From positions 30,148,051 through 30,212,050 of the forward strand of contig CM039516.1 of NCBI GenBank assembly GCA_022432975.1: a DNA stretch of 64,000 nucleotides, written 5' to 3'. Position 1 is the stretch's first letter. Every line of letters starts with the position of its first letter. Origin of the DNA: Begonia masoniana. Its lineage: Eukaryota; Streptophyta; Magnoliopsida; Cucurbitales; Begoniaceae. Of this stretch, positions 45,840 to 58,580 are shown one piece after another. The notes under the pieces are model-generated. The model had not been told where the DNA came from and searched no databases. It was given only the letters and a program-made list of their open reading frames with translations. The position numbers and the translations under genes are program-made.

Positions 45840-47982
45840 ATATTTGTTTTAAGATAGAAAGCATTAATGATAGTGTAGAGGATCCTGCACTTAGTCAAAC
45901 GAAAAGGAAAAAATCAAACGTTTGGAATCATTTTACGAAGATTGAAAATTCTGATAATAGCAATCCTAGAGCAAAATGTAATAATTGCTCACAGTCATAT
46001 GCATGTCATGCATCGAAGAATGAGACATCAAACTTGAAAAAACACATCCATAATTGTAACAAATAATTGGCAAGTGTCGATAGGAAGCAAAAGACATTAA
46101 GCTATCAGAATATGGGAGGGGGATCGAGTGTAACTTGTTTTAGTCTTGCAACTTGTTTTAGTCTTGCAACTTGTCGAGAATTGCTTGCAAAGATAATTAT
46201 TGTTGATGAATTGCCTTTGAAATTCGTTAAAGAGAGGGTTTTAGAACATATTCGCAATATGTTCAACCTAAGTTTTGCATACCTTTTAGAATTACCATTG
46301 GATAAGATATTATGAGTATTTATGAGAAAGAAAAATTGAAATTGAAAGATTATTTTAGAAATACATCTCAACGAGTATGTTTGACTACAGAAAGAGTATG
46401 CTTGACTACAGATACATGGACTTCTGTTCAAAATTTGAATTACATGGTATTAACTGCTCATTATATTGACAGTGATTGGATATTGTGTAAGAGAATTATC
46501 AATTTTTGCTTGATTTCAAATCATAAAGGCAAAATGATTAGTAAAGAAATAGAAATATGCTTGTTTGAATGGGGAATTGAAAATATTTTGACGATTACAG
46601 TTGACAATGCTTCTTCGAATGATGTTGTAATTTTGTATTTGGTCATAAGTATTAGAAATTGGAATGAGTTAGTTTTGAATGGAGAACATATGCATGTGCG
46701 ATGTTTTGCACATATTTTGAATTTGATTGTGTGTGATGGTTTAAAAGATCATCAAGAGTCTATTGCAAGAATTCGTAGAATGGTGAAATATGTTCAATCT
46801 TCCCCTACAATGCTACAACAATTTAGAAATTGTGTTAAAAATGTAAAGATCACTTGCAAAAGTAATGTTTGTCTTGACGTACCTACTAGATAGAATTCTA
46901 CATATTTAATGTTAGAAAGCGCCGAAAAGTATGAAAGATCTTTTGCAAAGTTAATTGAAAGTGATGATAATTATTTTCTCGATTTAGGCGGGGAAAGTGA
47001 AAGACCACCCACAATAGACGATTGGGCTAATATTAGAGAGCTTATCAAGTTTTTGAAGATCTTTTACAATATAACTATTTTCGTTTCGGCCTCCTATCAT
47101 GTTACCTCTAATATTTATATTAGTGAAGTGTGTAATTTGAAAATGGTTATCCATGAGCACTTTCAGTGTGATAATCCATTGTTGAGGAGAATGACTATTG
47201 ACATGTAAAGAAAGTTTGACAAATATTAGGGGAGTTGTAATAAATTCAATATGTTGATGTGTGTGGTAATTATACTAGACCCTAGATGTAAAATGAAGTT
47301 TTTGAAACACTGTCTCACTGTGTTGTTTGATAGTGACAAGACAAATGATTTAGTGAGACAAGTAAAAATTGTGTTGGAAAGATTATATCTCCATTATAAA
47401 TCTGATTTGAGTTTTGATACTTCAGAAGACAATTCTAGTATGATGGTTGGAACGACTTCTACCGTAATGAGACAAAGTAGTATTTTGACCCACAATAAGG
47501 TGTATGAGATGTTTTTTAATGATCAAAATGAGGATGATGATTCAATTAATTAGACTAAAATTCATCAATATTTATCTGAAGAATTAAAAAAGTTTTTAGA
47601 TAAAATTGATATTCTAGCATGGTGGAAAGTGAATTCCTTGAAATTTTCACTATTGAGTAAAATGGCAAGGGATGTAATAGTTATCTTCATTTTAACAGTT
47701 GCTTCAGAGTCAACCTTTAGTAACGGAGGACGTGTGTTTGATTCATTTCGTAGTTCTTTGTCCCCAAAGACTATCGAGGCACTTATTTGCATTCAAAATT
47801 GGATTTGGACGACAAAAAATAAATCTAATATTGATGAAATTGAACAAGGTATGTACTGTTTTATATCTTTATTTTCTTTTCATTTTATAATTCATTTTAC
47901 CTAATTGGTTTATCAACTATATTTTGTAGATTTCACATCAACTAATGTTGATGAAGATATTCTTTCATTATTGGTGGAATAG
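45840..47982 (+). pseudogene. hAT transposase, broken by stops and small duplications
   Basis: The N-terminal part (45850-46063) has a BED-type zinc finger (VWNHFTKIE ... AKCNNCSQSYACH ... HIHNC). The central region carries LTTDTWTS, the catalytic-core block TVDNASSND, and the HMHVRCFAHILNLIV motif of hAT transposases. The C-terminal dimerisation domain is SESTFSNGGRVFDSFRSSLS, from about 47705. A final intron (GT at about 47857, AG at 47929) leads to FTSTNVDEDILSLLVE and TAG at 47980-47982. Stops include TAG for Trp in PTR*NSTYLML near 46891, and others near 46063, 46313, 47206 and 47551. Two tandem micro-duplications are present. The enzyme would cut and paste this element; this copy cannot encode it intact. 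Confidence 0.9.
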
Positions 47983-48489
47983 TTGAAGGCAAGAAAAAAC
48001 AAAACATGTTTGGGCAATAAAGTATGTTCGGAATAACACCCAATCTCCAGGGTCTTCATCTGGGCCCCAAGTGTAACTGTGCTGAAGTGATATTTGTTGC
48101 AAGGGAAGCGATGTGTTTTGTTTTTTGAAGTTCAATAAAATAATCGAAATATATTATTTTTTTGTTTTTGAGAGATTTCTGCTGCAACTGCAAGGATCAC
48201 AAAACATTAAACACTATTTAGCTCTTCATTTTATATTGACAAAAATTTTTATTATCGTGTCATGTGAATACATATAATATATTTTATATTATTTAAATTT
48301 TTTGAAAATAGGTTGTAGAACCGGAACCGAATCGGAATTGGAATCGAAACTTTCGGTTCGGTTCCGGTTTGGTTTCTGTCGGTTAAACGACAGATTTCAA
48401 TTTGATTAATCCAAAACTGAATGGTGATCGGTTCGGTTCGGTTCGGTTCCTCTCTAAAACCAAACCTAACCGTATTTTGCACACCCCTA

Positions 48490-49669
48490 CTTTCAACCGA
48501 GTCTATTTTTAAATTGGGTCGTGTGTGGGCTTGTGTTACTTTTGGGCTTGGTCGTATTTATGAGCTCAGTCTGGCTGCTTTAATTGTTGGGCCTGTTTGT
48601 GCTAGCCTGATTCGCTTGGATAGAAATGAGGTCAATTTTTAACCAGGTTATTTCAATCGGGTAAGTTTATCTGTTGGGCAAAGCCAGACTCATAAGTTGT
48701 TTCTTCCTCCTATTCTTTTTCCTTGGTTCACGATTTCTTCATGGAGATTTCATCTTCATTCTCTGTTTCTTTGCGGAAAACTATAATTTCTCAGTGTTTC
48801 CTCCTCTTCTCCCTGGTTTGACCATCTTCTTTGGCTACTCGCCCAAACAAGGCTTGGTCTTAAGAAGTTCGCGTCGTCAGGTTATCACCCCAAGCTAGGT
48901 TTCGATTCTGATGTGAGTTTCTCTCGGTTCTGTGTGAAGATGAGAGATGGGCTTGCAGGTTGTGCTTTAGGTTCGACCGGCAGAGGAATTCGTCCAATCT
49001 TGGAGTTTTGAATCTACCTTATTGGTGGGCATCGACCGGATCTGTGTGAAGATGAGAGAGCTGTAGATTCAGCTAGATGGGGAGTTCTTCATTTAGAAGA
49101 CTCTGTACTCTAATCGAGGAGTAAGTTTTTCTTCCATAAAGGTCACTTGGTTCCTTATTTCTCAAAACTACAACGAAATTACAAAGGAGGAGAAATATGG
49201 GTTGGTTGGGATTTCTACAATAATTTGGTTCGAAGGTGGAAGAGAGAGTTTGAGGTTGTTTCATCCAACGTGAGGATGCTTGATGGAGAGACAATTTTCT
49301 CCTGGTAGGGAACTTTTGAAAGAAGATAAGATTTGGTCCAAGTAATTGATAAATATTGACAAATTTATACTACTCTAAATTGACAGTTCTACTCTAAATT
49401 GTGCTGACCACTTGCAAGAGGGTTTTAATTTTAAAGTGTACACTTTTTTAATAAAGGAAGAACATTTATTTTAAGATAAAAAATATGATTTTAGTTGAAG
49501 TTGTTTTAATTTAATTCTTGCAATTTTGATTTTGTTATTAATTGTTTTATCTACGCCGTTTATTTGTGTAAGTAAAATTTTTTAATTACAATAAATCGAT
49601 CATTTTTAATTATAATTATAATTATAATTATACCCCTTCACCTTCACTTTCTCCCCCATCTCTCTTATT
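48490..49669. other. Upstream flank of the RRM gene, no gene seen
   Basis: No conserved coding sequence was found. 'tctgtgtgaagatgagaga' occurs twice (about 48929 and 49037) within a diverged local repeat. ORFs 48674-48898 and 49073-49294 have no recognisable features. An AATTAT microsatellite lies at about 49606-49632, close to the presumed promoter. Confidence 0.5.
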
Positions 49670-49775
49670 TTCTCAGGCTCCGTGCTTCAAGATTTCTCTC
49701 TCCTTCATTCTTGTCATTTCCTCTTGCTTTGATCGGATTATTGAAGGTCGTCAACGATTTTAGCAACTCGAAACC

Positions 49776-50582
49776 ATGTACGGCTCGAGAGGGTAAGCTT
49801 ATTGTGCTTCTCTTAAGCGATTATTCTATGCTCCATCTCTCTTGTTTGCCTACTTCTATTTATTTAACGGCCTCCAAATGCAACGGAGAAAAACAAGAAT
49901 TTGAATAAAAACAAAGAAAATTATAATGCTAGGGTTCCCTTCTCTTTCTCCCCTTCTTCCAATTTACAGTGCTCTCATTTCGAAATAGACCTTGTCCATA
50001 TTGATCGGGAGCAGGAAATCCACCTTCAGATCACCCATCGCTCTCTCATATATTTAATTATTCTATCTTATTGAACAACGCAAATATCGTTCGTTTCTGC
50101 CATGGACAACAAGGATAAATAATGTTGGAGGAACATCTCTCCTTAGAATTCTTATTTTAGCTTCCAGCAGGGGCGAGCAAAATCGACCCGGATCGAAGAA
50201 CCGAGCCAGAATCGATATATTTAGTCCGGTTCTAGTCGGTTTTGTGCATAAAAGAAATTAAATTCGGTTTTGCTTTATCAGAACCGAAGTGTCCGATTCG
50301 ATTTTTGGGTTTAATGACACAAAACCACTAAAGCGAACCGGACTATTTAAACCCTAATTTACTAACCTTATTCCTTAATTTATGTTCGGTTCTCTTCGCC
50401 ATACCCATCCACAAAGACTCCACTTTCGGAGAAGGGTTTTCCTTGGAGGGCAGAGATCTTTTCGCGGATCTCTGCTAGAACCTGTTCGACGGAATCTGAA
50501 GAGATCAGGTGAAGTTTTAACCTTTTATGTCTATCTTCTCACCAGATTCAGCTTTGGCTTTTCGTTCTTCTCTAGTAATGGT

Positions 50583-50627
<45 letters not shown>

Positions 50628-52466
50628 CTGTCTTGCTTGGTTTGGTTATCTTTCATTTTCCGGATCTTTTCTGATTCTCAGTCAAGTTCACCCCTTTCTT
50701 CCCAGGATGATACCTTTTACTATCTGTTTGGTTTCTGAGAATGTTCAAGTCAGAGCCCATTACTACGATTGTCGTTTTGTTTGAAATAAGACTCAAAACC
50801 TCTATATTTTGCTTCGTGCTGCATTTCCGCTTACTTATTTAGTGTGTTTCTGTTTCGAGTTTCTTTTTTCCTCTTAAAAAGGCGGGATTTTCCCATTTTG
50901 CTCCTCTATTCGATCTCTTTGGTTTGTATCTTTCTCATTTATTGATTATTTGGAATCATCAAATCAGAGAGAAAATTTTTGGACTGGTATTGCTTTTCTT
51001 GTTACAGAAATATTCTATATTGGGAAAAATCAGAACTAACCATAACCGAATTTGTGAAGGGAAACTTTGGAGTCTCCAGAATTGTTTGCAAAAACTTTGG
51101 AGTCAGACAAATTATAGTGAAAACCAAAATCGTTGAATTTCTGGTCAAAACAGTTAACTATTTTAGATGTTATTTGGTTTTGATCATATAAAGTGCATAG
51201 ACTACGGAGAATGTTTTAGATGTTTCTAAAGTATATGTCATTGTGAGTGTGAGCGTGTTGCTTGTTGAGAATTTGAAGTTATTCATTTGTTGATCTAGTT
51301 TGTGTCACTGTTGCTCCATTTTGCTAATCACGTGTTTACAAATATATTTTGTTCAGATAAAAGTATTAGTGAAAACTAGCCTTCGTGAATTTTTTATTGG
51401 TCTATCTTGTTTGATATATTTTCTCTTACATTAGTGTGTGATTTATTTCAAAATGCTTTTTCATTCTTAGAAAATTTGGGCAACATTCTAGAGGGAATCT
51501 CTTTCGATACAATAGATATAATTTTTCAATTTGGGGTGTGATAGTTGTTTACAAGAGATGATAAGCATACAAATTTTAAAAAGTTAAAAGTTGGAGAAAT
51601 AACTTTAGGTGGCAGGGAGTGTTGGTGGGTTTGGTTTATTAACTGGTTGAGTGGGGATTTTTTTTTCTTTTTGGGTATGGTTATGAAGGGCAATGTTGGG
51701 AAGCGGGGGGTTTTCGGATGGCTACGAGGTGGGCTCAAAGAGGCAAAGAATGATGGAATCAAATCCGTACTTCGCAGTGAGTGGCAGTGCAGCAGGTTTT
51801 CATCCATATGGCTACGGTGGCAATTTTCAAACTCCTACCTTTCCCGTAGTTCGTCTCAGGGGACTCCCATTTAATTGCACTGATATCGACATTTTCAAGT
51901 TCTTTACTGGACTGGACGTTGTGGATGTGCTGCTGGTTAACAAGAATGGGCGCTTTGTTGGAGAGGCCTTCGTGGTCTTTGCTGGATCTGTGCAGGTTGA
52001 GTTTGCTTTGCAGAGAGATCGGCAAAACATGGGCCGCAGATACATTGAAGTTTTCAGATGCAAGAGGCAGGATTATTACAATGCTGTTGCGGCCGAGGTA
52101 AACTATGAAGGTATTTATGATAATGACTGCCATGGAAGCCCTCCTCCTGTTCAATCGAAGAGGCTCAGCAATAAAGATCAAATGGAATACTCTGAGATAT
52201 TGAAGATGCGAGGTCTTCCCTTCTCCACGACCAAATCTCAAATTCTGGATTTTTTTGGGGAATTCAAGCCTGTACAAGACAAAATACACATTGCGTGTCG
52301 TCCTGATGGGAAAGCAACTGGTGAGGCCTATGTTGAGTTTGCCTCTAAAGAGGAGGCTAAGAGGGCAATGTGCAGGGACAAGATGACGATTGGGTCAAGG
52401 TATGTGGAGTTGTTTCCTTCGACACTAGATGAAGCCAGACGAGCCGAATCCAGATCAAGGCAATAG
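49776..52466 (+). CDS. GRSF1/hnRNP H-like RNA-binding protein with two RRMs, complete, two coding exons
   Basis: Exon 1 is 49776-49792 (ATG TAC GGC TCG AGA GG), spliced at GG|GTAAGC to exon 2, 51689-52466 (AG at 51687-51688). The joined protein is 264 aa and starts MYGSRGAMLGSGG, the N-terminus expected for this plant family; the ATG at 51693 alone would miss seven residues. RRM1 is about residues 59-134 (VVRLRGLPFNCTD; RNP1 GRFVGEAFVVF), and RRM2 is about 175-250 (ILKMRGLPFSTTK; RNP1 GKATGEAYVEF). These are quasi-RRMs like those of vertebrate hnRNP H/F and GRSF1, which bind G-rich RNA and affect splicing; the plant role is inferred. The C-terminus is EARRAESRSRQ. Intron 1 (1.9 kb) contains a hAT terminus and a 40-T run. 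No defects were seen, and it is the only complete recognised gene in the window. Confidence 0.93.
50168..50370 (+). mobile_element. hAT terminal fragment inside intron 1 of the RRM gene
   Basis: CAGGGGCGAGCAAAATCGAC matches the left terminus of the non-autonomous hAT at 59028 (TAGGGGTGAGCAAAA), and the two stay similar for about 200 bp ('ggttct.gtcggttttg', 'tttttgggttta.tga'). No right terminus was found before the second exon. Confidence 0.68.
50588..50627 (+). repeat. T40 homopolymer in the RRM gene intron
   Basis: Forty consecutive T residues. The length is prone to sequencing and assembly error. Confidence 0.95.
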
Positions 52467-52853
52467 CTGGGCAGTAGAATCCGTGGGAATGCTTGCTCAC
52501 TTCTGTTCTGGTTTATTTTTGCCATGTACCCTTTTTCAATCTGTTGATAAAATTTTAGGTGGTGGGATTTTATATGCAGCTTAGTGTGACGGTCCATAAA
52601 GTTACAGTAACAATTGTCATTCCAGATGATGAATTTTAATCATAGCATGTCTGAAAGTGCGGGGGTTTTGTTTTTCGACAGTGAATCCTCTATGAGAGAG
52701 AGACAAATAATTGGTTGTGCCAAGGATGAAATGTGGTTGAACGACGGCAGTTGAAGATGCTAGCAGGTGAGGGAGAAGCCGATTTATCTCTTGAAATCGC
52801 TTCACTGAGAGGTCATGTCACAAAAACATTATTTTTTTATGGTTATTCTAACA

Positions 52854-53366
52854 GCCCGAACTTAGTATTTCTAATGCACTTAGTTCAATAGGTTATCTGT
52901 CTAAAAAAATTATAAGAATTTATTTGCTTTTGACAGTTAACTTTAAAATCACATCAACTAAAAGAAATGTGCATTGAATTGGTCTGCCTTGAAGCAGAAA
53001 ACAAAGAGTAAATTGGATTTCTTCCCCAGCCTCCACAATTTCTTTAACCTTTCTTCGGAGTCTTGACCTTTCCTTCTGGGCATCTATTTACCTAATTTCA
53101 CTTACAAATTTGAACGCAAACAAAGGACTGAAAAGCTTCTCCTTTCATAAAGGTGGGCATGGTCAGTTTGATCCAGTTTTGGAGTTGGACTAGACCGGGC
53201 AATTACTTTTGGTTCCAGAAAAAATAAATTTAAAACCCACCCATGATTGTAAGGGAACTGAAGTGAACTAAACCCACTTTCTAAGCTCGGTTCCGGTTTA
53301 TTATACTATATTAAGGGTACTACAATATACGTACTAAACATTGTAGTTATCATTAATTTCTAACTA
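52854..53366. repeat. Tandem duplication unit 1 (513 bp) downstream of the RRM gene
   Basis: The segment from 'gcccgaacttagtattt' to 'ttgtagttatcatta' is repeated directly in 53367-53868 with about 95% identity. It contains a 'ggtgggcatggtcagtttga ... ggttccggttt' portion that resembles hAT-type termini. Confidence 0.93.
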
Positions 53367-53868
53367 GCCGAACTTAGTATTTCGAATGCACTCAAGTTCA
53401 ATGGGTTATTTGTCTAAAAAAAATTATAAGAATTTATTTGCTTTTCACAGTTAACTTTAAAATCAGATCAACTAAAAGAAATGTGCATTGAATTTGTCTG
53501 CCTTGAAGCAGAAAACAGAGAGTAAATTGGATTTCTTCCCCAGCCTCCACAATTTCTTGAATCTTTCTACAGAGTTTTGACCTTTCCTTCTGGGCATCTA
53601 TTTCCCTAATTTCACTTACTAATTTGAACGCAAACAAAGGACTGAAAAGCTTCTCCTTTCATAAAGGTGGGCATGGTCAGTTTGATCCAGTTTTGGAGTT
53701 GGACTAGACCGGGCAATTACTTTTGGTTCCAGAAAAATAAATTTAAAACCCACCCATGATTGTAAGGGAACTGAAGTGAACTAAATCCACTTTCTAAGCT
53801 CGCTTCCGGTTTATTATACTATATTAAGGGTACTACTATATACGTACTAAACATTGTAGTTATCATTA
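53367..53868. repeat. Tandem duplication unit 2
   Basis: Second copy of the 513-bp unit, with scattered substitutions and small indels. Its minus strand keeps an open frame (53434-53637) that has a stop in unit 1. Confidence 0.93.
53434..53637 (-). other. Exon-like ORF in the duplicated unit, unrecognised
   Basis: The minus strand encodes FKLVSEIREIDAQKERSKLC followed by RKIQEIVEAGEEIQFTL, a charged helical stretch that looks like true protein. In unit 1 the equivalent has a TAG after VSEIR. It may be an old gene exon captured in a repeat. The family is not recognised. Confidence 0.35.
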
Positions 53869-56017
53869 AAAGTAGTTGAATATATATTATGTTATTAGGC
53901 TCAAAGTATACAAGATAATATGTGTCAATCCTTGTTTTTCGAAATGTGATTATAATTTTTCTATTTGTGATAAAAAATATAAATTACGCTAAAGATTATT
54001 GAATATTTCCGATCCTCGTTTCATAAGTCACTTTATATTTTCTTTTGATTTCTACCGTCAAATAGAAAGAGATTTTTGTCTAATACGATCAAATACTAGA
54101 TGATTGTTTCGCTGAAGTTTCTTCATGCATGTAATTTCCATTTCTGTATATGGAAATTGTTTTGCAAAGGAGTTAAAGATCTATCAAGTGATATAGGAGC
54201 AAATTCATGTTTTGTTATCAAAAGTGTGCATGATTTTTAGTTTTGGTGATTGAAATCATGTATGTTCGCGTTGGATATGAACTCTAGATAGTTTTGGATG
54301 TTGAAAGCACATTATACATCTTGCATGTCTAATTTATGCAAAAATGCATTATTTATTAAGTCGAATATGAAATTCACATGAGATTGTTTATGATTAAGTT
54401 TGAAGAAGAAGGTAATAGTAAAAAATATCTAAATTTAGATTTTTTCATGTTGGTTTTTTTACTACTCTCGTGTTCACAAAGAAAGCAATATGAAGAATCG
54501 CGCAGTTCAGGAACCATCACAACTTCAACAAAGGTTCCAATGTTACCTAAAAAGTGATGAATTTTCATGAAAATTAGCATTGCAGCGACAAGATTCTTGT
54601 GTCCCAACATTGGTCTTTGTGCACGGCACCACAACGCTACCCTTTGATGGCCTGGCCAAAGTGTGGTACTACAGTGCTGGCCTAGTCGTCCAACGGCATC
54701 AAGCCAAGGATTGTCATGATGCAAGGCTACTAGCACAACTGTACAAATTTCTTAAATTTGAGGCACGTATTGTGGCATTGTGATGCTGCATTAGGGCGTC
54801 ACTACATGGAGACTCCATCTCTATCACTAAAACGTTGGCTCGTTGGGGCTGAGATGCCAATGCTACGAGCAATCTACAAGTGATACACATTTTTTCTACT
54901 CAAACTTTGTTAAATTTGTTTCTTTAGACGTGTCACATTATTAAATGAGTTGCTACAAAATTAACCTTTTTGCTCAAGTTAATTTATTTTAAATGTTGAG
55001 ACAATGTGTTCATGTAATTATTCAGGTTAACCGACCAAAATGAGTATTTATATTTTACTTAGTTGCATGTATATTTGTGGTAATAAATTTGTGACAATTA
55101 TAAGGTTTCACGTGAACAATAAGTTGGTCAAAAGATAAATTTTCTATTTGACATGATTCATTATCAATGTTTAACTATTACATCAAGTGTATTACCAGCA
55201 AGTTGGTATTTTAGCCAAAAGATTAGATCTCCATATTGTGGTCATTATCTCGTAACGCGACATGCCATACCTATACTGCATAAGTTAATTTATTTTAAAA
55301 GTTGAGATGATGTGTGCATGCAATTATCGTTTGCACACGCATACATTTTATTCATCAAACTCACATTATTTTTTCATGCTTCTATTGTTTGTAACATGTG
55401 ACATAATATTTTTCCTCAAGTCATTCAGGTTCAAAACCGTCTTAGTGTATTTTTACAACAACATGTAGCATCATGGCACCCACACAATGCTCTAACTATG
55501 TAGGCAACTCGAGAGGGTCAAGCTTGACGATACTCTCTTCTAAAGTCAAGTAGGATGCATCATCCAAATTGGCGTAATAATGTGCAATTGGAAGCTTTGA
55601 AAAAACCCAGCAAGAATCCAACAACCTTCCACAAATCTTTAATTCAACAGATTCACTCTACAATGTACGATGTTCTTCAGTTAAAGTCAAGTTAACGATG
55701 TCTATCCCATCTATCAAACTCTCGTAATATAAGATTAGATATATAATGAATTAAATTAAAAATGATTAATACGAAAGCAAAAAGCTAGTTCATGAAATCA
55801 CAACAATACATGTACGAATTAAGTTTCAGCAAAAATTATTGACACAGAAGCTCCAAATGAAGATAACCATGACAATATACTTTATTTCTCCCATAACCAG
55901 AATGCCAACCAATCTAAATGGTCAAATCATCATTCAAAACATGGCTAAATAACAAAACCAATTCAACCACATGAACCAATTAACAGCTTGATTCAACAAG
56001 AAATACACAAACAGATC
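53869..56017. other. Intergenic sequence, no gene seen
   Basis: AT-rich and without recognisable domains. The frames at 54374-54736 and 54580-54783 overlap on opposite strands and look like chance. Confidence 0.5.
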
Positions 56018-56457
56018 CAAAGAGTATATCCACTATCACAAAAACCAAAAAATGGAAGATAAATATGAGAGAAAAATGGAGAGATGCCAATGGGGATTGA
56101 ACAACTCTTATAATCTCTTCACACTTGGAGAATAAAGCTTCAAATATGAACAAATGTTTCATACCCTTGCTTTTAAAGGAAATGTGTACAAGATTATTGA
56201 CCAATATGAGAGGCTCGACCACCTCCACCTAGAAGAAAATGCACGTCCGAACGACAGAAGAACGGAGATGACGAATCCTTTCTTTGCAACTTCAAAAATT
56301 GTAAATAATGGTTGCTCCACCTGCCTTTGCTGATAACATGCCTTGCCTCATTAATGGCAAGGTTGTAAATAAGTCAAAATAACAATTAAAAACAAATTTT
56401 TTTAAGATAAAGTAAAAATTAAACGATGAATTTTAGGAGTTCGTTCAATTTAAACAC

Positions 56458-56498
<41 letters not shown>

Positions 56499-57305
56499 CG
56501 AAGAAAATGAGCTTCAAAGTTTGTACTGTGAGTGAGAAAAAGCCCATCGTAAAAAATTCCATTACATATGCACGTGACTGGCACATGGGTGCTTATAAAT
56601 TATATTTATTCTCATCGCTCTGCTCTCTCCTTTCTCTCACTCTTCTTTCTGTCTTTCTCTAGGGGATGTTGTTCCTCTGAAGCCCGTACATTCTTGTTCA
56701 AACTCGTGATGTCTAAGGACAAGGGATGGCCTGTGAAAATTCCTCTATCAAATAGAAGCAATGAAGCTTGAGTTGGGAAAATAAATAAGAAAATAGAGTT
56801 ATGAAAAATGATAACAGATGCGATTCAAAGAATGAATATTTTTTCCTTCCGTTAAAATATAAAGATTAAAGTAAGAGAAATAATAGATAGAAAAAGACAC
56901 ATATTTTTAAGTGAAAACCCAAATCGAAAAAAAATCACAAGGGACTGAATCTATAAGAATCTCGCTCTGAAAAATATAATTTACAATATTCTTTTAGTCA
57001 CTAAATATTGTAGAAAATATTCAATAAGGAAACATGATTATTAGATTTCATAATATGGACAAAAACACCAGAACTATTAACACTCTTTCTTTTCTCTCTT
57101 ATAAAATCTTACTCTCACTCTACAATTCTCTCCCTCTTATCACAAAAGTTGTTTTTTTCTTTTCCTAGATGCTTGTGAGCCTTCTGCATCTCCATGTTTA
57201 TAGGGAGATATCCAAACATGCAGACAGCACATGGCACACGCACGCGGGAAAGGAGGTTTTTCTTCATTTTCAAAATTTTCAATCACCAACTTTAAACCGT
57301 CAACA
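56018..57305 (-). repeat. 3' LTR of the minus-strand copia
   Basis: About 1.29 kb, starting TGTTGACGGTTTAAAGTTGG on the minus strand. The left boundary is set by where similarity to the right copy stops and may extend further. It holds a long T run at about 56463-56498, against about 15 T in the other copy. Confidence 0.75.
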
Positions 57306-57719
57306 TTTTCTTCCTCTTCCTTTAATATGCAGGTCTTGGTGTTCCCTCATCATAAAGAGGGCAACTCCCATCCCCGACTTATGATGAGGTCAGTCGTAGT
57401 CTCACAAAGCTTAAATAAAATTTGTGCATACTTTTCTGCAAGATCTTTGTCATCATGTCTGAGCTATTTTCATTTGTGTAAATTTTCTCAAGATGTATTT
57501 GTTTTATGTCTAACACATCTTGTATCTAATAATATGATATCAATGTGTTTTGACTTTGACTGAAAGCTTGAATTATTGCTCAAATAAATAACACTTTAAC
57601 TGTTGCAATACAAGATATATTTATATTGTTTATGATCCAATTATGTTAGAAATTTTTGCATCTGAAAAATTTATAGGCTTTTGTAGCTGTAGTACTTTGT
57701 TATGTTGTACATAATGTAA

Positions 57720-58580
57720 CAGATTTTTTCCAGTTAAATTGCCGTGATATGGCTTCCCTTTTAAATATAACTAAATATTTTAATGTTGATCTTCTGAAGT
57801 CGATGTCTCCAACCATGTCTGCATCAATATAGCTTAATAACAAAGACTATATTTACTTCTGATGCATAAACTTAATTTATAAGTATATCTAAGATACCTC
57901 AGAATCCACTGCACAATATTCCAATGTTCTCTACCAGGATTTGATAAAATTTGACCGATTTTGTATAAATCATGATATACATCAAACTATCAATTGTTGA
58001 GACATATGAAATTCTCTGCATTTGTGTTTTTCCTTCTTCAGTAGAAGTACTTTTTTCAGAAATAAGTTTGAAATATTTAGCAAGTGAAGTACTAACTGAC
58101 TTCACCTTACTAATCTCTTTCTTCAACTTAGGAATCTTTTCTCTTTCTGAGTCCACAAGCAGTATATCATCATCATAAAGTACGAGAATTATAAATATAC
58201 GATCTATGAATCTGAGTCAAACTTCTTGTACCATTATCACTGGGCTTAGTTTAATCCATACATGCTTTTATTCAATCTACACACCAAATGTTTCTTTTCC
58301 TTTGACAACAAATTCTTTTGCATACTTTATTTAGATCTCTTGTACTAGTTCCCAATGAAAAGAGGCGGTCTTTACGTTGAGTTGATTTATCTTCAAGTTA
58401 AGAGTAGAGGTTCATCTAATCACGACTCGTATGGATTGACATTTCACAACAAGTGAAAAGATTTTCTCAAAGTAAACGTCCTTTTTTTACCTAAGCCTTT
58501 CACAACCAATCTTGCATTATACCATATTGGTTGTGAACTTTTATCTTCAGCTTGAAGCTTGTATATCCATTTGTTCTTAA
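57720..58580 (-). pseudogene. Copia RT remnant, many stops
   Basis: The minus strand shows collinear copia RT pieces: NKWIYKLQAED, then YNARLVVKGLG, then LNKSMYGLN (the conserved MYGLKQA block), then a degraded Y-x-D-D region (LWTQKEKR downstream), then the SLMYIMIYT...VENIGILCS block. Stops occur throughout. The domain is cut near 58580 by unrelated sequence starting 'agagatggcaaacgagc'. Confidence 0.78.

Larger units (their letters stand above)
41860..48489 (+). mobile_element. hAT DNA transposon, 6.6 kb including nested LTR E
   Basis: The left end TAGGGGTGTGCAAAA (41860) is a perfect inverted match of the right end TTTTGCACACCCCTA (48489), and both are followed inward by 'accgaacc' repeats typical of plant hAT termini. 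The flanks CTTTTGTC and CTTTCAAC are a decayed 8-bp duplication (5 of 8 match). It carries a hAT transposase pseudogene (45840-47982). Without LTR E it is about 4.06 kb. Confidence 0.88.

Noticed and set aside
50382..50784. Phe-rich ORFs
   Set aside because: They read through the T40 homopolymer in the RRM gene intron.
51759..52289. 176-aa minus-strand ORF
   Set aside because: It is a shadow on the opposite strand of the RRM gene exon.
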